NCBI GenBank assembly: GCA_965216025.1
Contig: CBDCEX010000010.1
Location: 1 to 64,000 of the forward strand
Direction: 5' to 3'
DNA length: 64,000 bases
Source of the DNA: JADFQT01 sp965216025
GTDB lineage: Bacteria > Chloroflexota > Dehalococcoidia > Lucifugimonadales > UBA3495
Numbering within the stretch: the stretch's first letter is position 1; the number at the start of each line of letters is the position of its first letter. The translations under genes and the position numbers were made by a program. Of the stretch, positions 60,238-64,000 are shown in pieces. The notes beneath the pieces are model-generated. The model was not told the origin of the DNA. It did no database searches and saw only the letters and a program-made list of their open reading frames with translations.

Positions 60238-61575
60238 CTAGGCTGGAGCGGGGCTGGCCGCCGCCCGAGGAAAATAGATGCGCCGGAACGGGGCCAGGCC
60301 GATGCTAGAGGTCATCAGACCCATGAAGACCATCCCACCAGCGATCAATACCAACGGCGCGGTCAGCACGTCAGTAAAGGCGCCATTGGTGAGATTGGCC
60401 AACGACATGGAGCCTCCCACGTGCACGCTGTAAACTCCAGAAATTCTACCCCGCATTTCATCGGGCACAATGGATTGGATGATAGCGTGGGTAATGGTCA
60501 TAAACCCGGCCTGGTTAACTCCCATCAAAACCGTCGCGGCAATAGACAGGTACGGATTGGTGGATAGGGCCAGGGCAATAGGTCCCAGCCCGCTGGTAAA
60601 GGCAAAAACCAGAAAAACCAATCCCCTGGTGCCCTCATCCCGGATCCCCGCCAAAAAAATTGAGGAGATCAGGGCCCCTCCTCCCACTCCGGCAATAAGG
60701 TAGCTAAAGCCGGCGGAGCCCGCCCCAAGTTTTTCCTGGGATATGGCCGGCAGCATCGATTCGTAAGACATGGTCAGGGAGCAATGAGCTAGTGCCATCA
60801 GGACCATGCAAAGCAACATGGGGTGCTGGTAGGTGTAGATGAAGCCGGCGGCCAGGTTGCGAAAGAAGCTCCGGTTGGGGTCTATTTTTCCGGTAGAGCG
60901 GGTCTTGACTCTTAAGACCTGAATCAGCCCAACGGTATAAAAGGCGCTGCATAGCCAAAAGGCCGCCATCACACCGGCAATGGAGGCAACTCCGCTGCCA
61001 TCATCATTGCCAAAGTAGAGCAGCAGCGGTGTTATGGCTAGAGGTCCGAACAGGCGGGAACCCTGCTGGGTGGCCTCGTTCAGCGCCACGGCGTTAAGCA
61101 GGCGATCCTTGGGTACCAGATTAGGAACCAGCGATTGGGTGGTGGTCTGCTGCGCCGAGCGCAGGATTCCGTTAACCAGGGACAGAACCACCAGCTGCCA
61201 AATTCCCACGCCGCCCAACATGACCAGGAGGGCCAGGATCACGTTGTGGGTCAGGTTCAGCGCGTAGGTCCAGGAGAGGATGGTCTGGCGATCGAATCGG
61301 TCGGCGATGAAGCCCATTAGCGGTGTCGTGAAGATTCGAGGGGCCATCGCCATGAAGGTCACGACGCCAACCCACAGGCTGGGATTGGTTTCCATTATGG
61401 TGAAGGCCAGCCAGCCCCGGGCAACGATCAAGGCCCAAGCCGCCGCTCCGGCACACATGTTGGCGGTCCACAGCATTCGAAAGTCTCGATAGCTGAGGGC
61501 CGCCAGGAACCGCTCCGGGAGGGCGCTGAGACGGTAGGTCCCTTCTGACTGCTGAGACAAGTTACTCGACCTCAT
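60238..61575 (-). CDS. MFS transporter (MFS_3/EntS-like exporter)
   Basis: This 445-residue protein has twelve hydrophobic helices, with helices about every 30-35 residues from residue 35 on. GFIADRFDRQTILSW is the loop 2-3 motif of the major facilitator superfamily. The topology and PxxMRGRISGVY segment match multidrug/siderophore exporters of the EntS type. The substrate is unknown. It is adjacent to the aminotransferase gene, so a product of that enzyme could be exported, but this is only inference. The start ATG 61575 is in a clear reading frame with no obvious signal peptide. Confidence 0.85.
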   Translation of the reverse strand: MRSSNLSQQSEGTYRLSALPERFLAALSYRDFRMLWTANMCAGAAAWALIVARGWLAFTIMETNPSLWVGVVTFMAMAPRIFTTPLMGFIADRFDRQTILSWTYALNLTHNVILALLVMLGGVGIWQLVVLSLVNGILRSAQQTTTQSLVPNLVPKDRLLNAVALNEATQQGSRLFGPLAITPLLLYFGNDDGSGVASIAGVMAAFWLCSAFYTVGLIQVLRVKTRSTGKIDPNRSFFRNLAAGFIYTYQHPMLLCMVLMALAHCSLTMSYESMLPAISQEKLGAGSAGFSYLIAGVGGGALISSIFLAGIRDEGTRGLVFLVFAFTSGLGPIALALSTNPYLSIAATVLMGVNQAGFMTITHAIIQSIVPDEMRGRISGVYSVHVGGSMSLANLTNGAFTDVLTAPLVLIAGGMVFMGLMTSSIGLAPFRRIYFPRAAASPAPA

Positions 61576-61728
61576 TCAATGCGATGGCAATGCGGTGACC
61601 CTTCCGCAGTCTGCTAGCTAGAGGTGACGACTGCCTAGGTTGGGATGCCCAGGCTGCGGCCCCCGTTTCGAGAGACCGAGTCATTTTAACACGGGGCGTG
61701 TCTTTTGCAAGCGACGGGGCAGTGCTCC

Positions 61729-62959
61729 CAGGGCAATCGCGTCTTAACCAAGGAGCACCTTGAGTAGGTAATCCTCAACCCAGCCGGCTTTCAGCCGTTT
61801 ACCTTGAAGTCCCCGTTTAAGGCTGGTCTCCTGCTTCAGCAAATTGAGGGCTATCTGGCGCAGGACTGCCAGGTTTTGAGGCCCATTATCCTTACGTACC
61901 AGGCTGTGATCTTCTCGAAAGGTAACATCCAAAGACCAGTGCAAGCTGTTTTCTATGCCCCAGTGTCGGCGGGTGACCTCCAACAAAGTCTGGGCAGGCC
62001 TGGCCAGACTGCTGATATAGTAGCGAGAGTGGACCGTGGTCCCGGTTGCCGTCTCCCGCTGAGCCGTGACCTTAACCACGGCGTTGAGGTTGGCCCACTG
62101 CTGCCGGTTTTGCAGATAGTCCAGGCAGTCCGGGTCCGTGATGACCCAGCATTGACGGGTTTCCAGGCGGCCGTGGCCCTTGTTCAGCGTGCGGGCGAAG
62201 TCATAGGGGACGCCCTCGAAGTCGTATTCCTCGGCGCCCTCGAAAAGGTCGCGAACGTCATCGTACAGCCGGCCTTGATTCTCCTTCACCGCCAGCAGAT
62301 AGTCGGCCTGAGCCTCAATGATCTCCCGGGCTACCTCCCTCTGGCAGCCCATGGCGTCGATGGTGATGATGCAACCGGCGAGCTCCAGCAGCTGTAGCAA
62401 CTTGGGGATGGCGGTGATTTCATTGGACTTCTCGTCCACCTTGGTCTGGCCCAGCGCCAAGCCATGGGACGAGGCCCACACGTTAACCATGTGAATGGCC
62501 TTTTTGCCCAGGGTACGGTCGTGGGAGCGCCGTACCGTCTTGCCGTCGATGGCCACCACTTCGCCTTGGGTGACTTGGGCTACGGCTTGGACCCACTCCA
62601 TGAAACAGCGTTGAAACTGCTCTGGGTCCAGGCGGGCGAAGACGTCGCCGAAGGTATCATGGGAAGGGATACCGTTGGGCAACTCCAGAAAGGACTTGAA
62701 CCACTCCTCTTTACAGTTGCCGAAGAGCTCGATATCCACCCAAGAATCAGCGCCGCAGATGGTGGCACAAAGGGCAATGGTGACGATATCCAAAAGTTTG
62801 TGCCGCTTGGTACGATCAATCCTCGGGTCGTCCAACGCCGCGAAGTATACGGCGATGGGTGCGCCTGTTGCCTGAACCATCACTACCCCTCCCTAGTTTC
62901 GTCATGATGATTACTATTTTAAACAAATTTAAGAAAGATAATAAGACGCGATTGCCCTG
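61729..62959 (-). mobile_element. ISAs1-family insertion sequence, second type, intact
   Basis: Inverted termini CAGGGCAATCGCGTCTTA occur at 61729-61746 and, inverted, at 62942-62959, with the 10-bp GCAGTGCTCC duplicated just outside (61719-61728 and 62960-62969). The element is 1231 bp. It belongs to the same family as copies A and B but to a different subgroup, and its transposase has no frameshift. Confidence 0.92.
61744..62883 (-). CDS. ISAs1-family transposase (intact)
   Basis: This 379-residue DDE transposase has the N-terminal DDE_Tnp_1-assoc region KLLDIVTIALCATICGADSW, then VVAIDGKTVRRSHD (first Asp), GCIITIDAMGCQREVA (second Asp) and RRHWGIENSLHWSLDVTF with the catalytic Glu. The reading frame is uninterrupted, of normal family length and flanked by perfect ends, so it is probably active. 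Its presence could supply related transposition functions, but its terminal repeats differ from those of copies A and B beyond the first six bases. Confidence 0.92.
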   Translation of the reverse strand: MMVQATGAPIAVYFAALDDPRIDRTKRHKLLDIVTIALCATICGADSWVDIELFGNCKEEWFKSFLELPNGIPSHDTFGDVFARLDPEQFQRCFMEWVQAVAQVTQGEVVAIDGKTVRRSHDRTLGKKAIHMVNVWASSHGLALGQTKVDEKSNEITAIPKLLQLLELAGCIITIDAMGCQREVAREIIEAQADYLLAVKENQGRLYDDVRDLFEGAEEYDFEGVPYDFARTLNKGHGRLETRQCWVITDPDCLDYLQNRQQWANLNAVVKVTAQRETATGTTVHSRYYISSLARPAQTLLEVTRRHWGIENSLHWSLDVTFREDHSLVRKDNGPQNLAVLRQIALNLLKQETSLKRGLQGKRLKAGWVEDYLLKVLLG

Positions 62960-62969
62960 GCAGTGCTCC

Positions 62970-63098
62970 AAGAGGGTGGATGGGAAACAATCGTCCATGG
63001 TTCGACAAGCTCACCACGAACGGACAAAGGGAACCGTTGGCCCTGAGCCTGTCGAAGGGCCGATCGCTCCATTCTGAAAAGCTCACACGCAGACTCTG
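62970..63098. repeat. Dispersed repeat family B, second copy
   Basis: This copy shares AGAGGGTGGATGGGAAACAA, ATGGTTCGACAAGCTCACCA, AGCCTGTCGAAGGGC and GAAAAGCTCACACGCA with the reverse complement of the element at 50129-50256, but the central stem is imperfect. It lies directly beside the right target duplication of the ISAs1-type element. Confidence 0.65.
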
Positions 63099-63173
63099 GG
63101 GAGTAGCCTTGGGTGAATGAGACTGGATGTTGGCTGAGCTAGGTCCGGGGCGGGCCTCATGGCCAGCAATCCG

Positions 63174-63206
63174 GCCCCTACCAGCAATCCGACTGCTGGT
63201 AGGGGC
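63174..63206. terminator. Strong hairpin downstream of minE
   Basis: GCCCCTACCAGCA (63174) and TGCTGGTAGGGGC (63194) form a 13-bp perfect stem with a 7-base loop. TGTTTTAG follows on the plus strand. On the minus strand, the direction of minE, there is no clear T-run, so termination of minDE by this hairpin is plausible but not certain. Confidence 0.55.
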
Positions 63207-63232
63207 TGTTTTAGCGGTTTGCCGGATTCCAG

Positions 63233-63517
63233 TTAGCTGCTGACCACGGCCCAGCGGGGTAATTCTTTGACCTGGATGTTGGAGGTCAGATACACCGATT
63301 CATCAGAGCGGTGGATTTCGAATTCCTGGAAGTCGTCCCCCACTACCATGTAGCGCGACAATACCGTCAGCACATCCTGGCGCAAGGCGTCCATAGTGCC
63401 CCCAGTGCCCTCGGATACATCCAGCCGATCCTTGATCAGCGCCAGCCGCAGACGGTCGCGGGCTGCCCGTTTGCTCTGCTCTTTGTGGGCTATTACCCAT
63501 CGCAGGAAATCACGCAT
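63233..63517 (-). CDS. minE: Cell division topological specificity factor MinE
   Basis: This 94-residue MinE starts at ATG 63517 (MRDFLRWVIAHKEQSKRAA). It has the anti-MinCD helix region RDRLRLALIKDRLD and the topological-specificity domain (LRQDVLTVLSRYMVV...FEIHRSDESVYLTSNIQV). It overlaps the minD stop by 8 bp and is co-expressed with it. It drives Min oscillation for division-site placement. Confidence 0.93.
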   Translation of the reverse strand: MRDFLRWVIAHKEQSKRAARDRLRLALIKDRLDVSEGTGGTMDALRQDVLTVLSRYMVVGDDFQEFEIHRSDESVYLTSNIQVKELPRWAVVSS

Positions 63518-64000
63518 GAGTGTAAGCGTCCCTCCGGATGCCCATGATCTCTCGGACCTTGTCCATAATGCCGGTCTTGGGTTCCAGGTCCGGCATCGGC
63601 ACCTCCTCGCCGTCGATGCGGGCGACGATTCGGGAGAAGGCCGCCCCGGAAGGGGCTTTGGCATCGTGGATTACCGGAATTCCCTGGTTGGTGGCGGTAA
63701 TTAGCCGGTCATCGGCTGGCACCATCCCCAATACATCCACCCCCAGCAGCTCCACAATGTCGTCCTTATCCATCATGTCGCCACGCTTGACCATGCTGGT
63801 GTTCACTCGGTTGATGATCAGCTTGGGCCGGTGCAGCTCCGCCGCCTCCAGCAGTCCGATGACCCGATCCGCGTCCCGAATGGCGGCGACTTCCGGGGTG
63901 GTGATTAAGATAGCCTCCCTGGCCCCGGCGATGGCGTTCTTGAATCCCTGTTCAATTCCCGCTGGGCAATCGACGATGACGTAGTCGAACTCCTCTTCCA
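63510..64000 (-). CDS. minD: Septum site-determining protein MinD (C-terminal part)
   Basis: The frame reaches the right edge of the window, so the N terminus with the Walker A motif is missing. Visible parts are the EEEFDYVIVDCPAGIEQGF Walker B region, ILITTPEVAAIRDADRVIGLLE, LIINRVNTSMVKRGDMMD, LGVDVLGMVPADDRLITATN and the C-terminal segment with PDLEPKTGIMDKVREIMGIR, the likely membrane-targeting amphipathic tail. It is a deviant-Walker ATPase that works with MinE just downstream. Confidence 0.92.
   Translation of the reverse strand, partial: EEEFDYVIVDCPAGIEQGFKNAIAGAREAILITTPEVAAIRDADRVIGLLEAAELHRPKLIINRVNTSMVKRGDMMDKDDIVELLGVDVLGMVPADDRLITATNQGIPVIHDAKAPSGAAFSRIVARIDGEEVPMPDLEPKTGIMDKVREIMGIRRDAYTHA

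Noticed and set aside
1..64000. CRISPR arrays, tRNA or rRNA genes, prophage modules.
   Set aside because: No regularly spaced repeats, no T-arm-like GTTCGAATCC in intergenic DNA, no rRNA cores and no phage structural genes were found by eye.

Overview
The window looks like a chromosomal segment of a moderately GC-rich bacterium of the Chloroflexi, most likely class Dehalococcoidia (SAR202-like). That assignment is an inference from gene content. The window holds a CaiB/BaiF CoA-transferase, an F420/FMN-type LLM oxidoreductase, a thiolase with a DUF35 partner, an acyl-CoA synthetase, an HMG-CoA-lyase-like gene, an acetamidase/formamidase, the DapL route to diaminopimelate, an archaeal-type phosphoglycerate mutase, a membrane pyrophosphatase and two DUF3105 proteins. 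TAG is a very common genuine stop codon here, and TTG/GTG starts are frequent.

Layout. 0-6.7 kb: an IS1380-family element broken by an ISAs1-family element (copy A), a thiolase/OB-fold pair, and a second ISAs1 copy (B) in the divergent promoter region before an acyl-CoA synthetase. 6.8-24 kb: mainly single-gene catabolic and housekeeping units (PII, EVE, TPP enzyme, VOC, hydrolase, CoA-transferase, acetamidase, SDR). Several genes here are visibly damaged (response regulator, HMG-CoA lyase, comF, ion-channel fragment). 24-28 kb: hppA, followed on the opposite strand by a group II intron whose reverse transcriptase has been deleted and which carries an IS5/IS427-like insertion. 28-33 kb: phosphodiesterase, LLM oxidoreductase and trehalose-6-phosphate synthase.

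33-44.4 kb is a long minus-strand run of core genes: tsaC, a prenyl-synthase-like protein, pgk, apgM, tpiA, miaA, dapF, hicBA, dapL and hflX. An IS630 element has landed exactly at the apgM stop codon and splits the glycolytic genes. 44.5-54.2 kb, on the plus strand, is a purine cluster: guaA, purD, two unknown genes, purE, a HAD phosphatase, purB, purC and purS, with a DUF3105 protein on each side of purS. 54.3-64 kb: an IS66 (tnpC-only) element, a BNR-repeat protein, two thiol-disulfide proteins, a monooxygenase, a GSA-aminomutase-like enzyme, an MFS exporter, an intact ISAs1-type element, minE and the C-terminal part of minD (cut by the window edge).

The intergenic DNA is rich in dispersed hairpin repeats. 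Family A (about 235 bp) has terminal GTCATTGCGAG inverted repeats. Family B (about 128 bp) has long internal palindromes. A separate 180-bp element has perfect 20-bp terminal inverted repeats. Seven insertion or intron elements, most with readable target duplications, and several broken genes point to a genome under active transposition and decay. No tRNA, rRNA, CRISPR array or replication origin was recognised.
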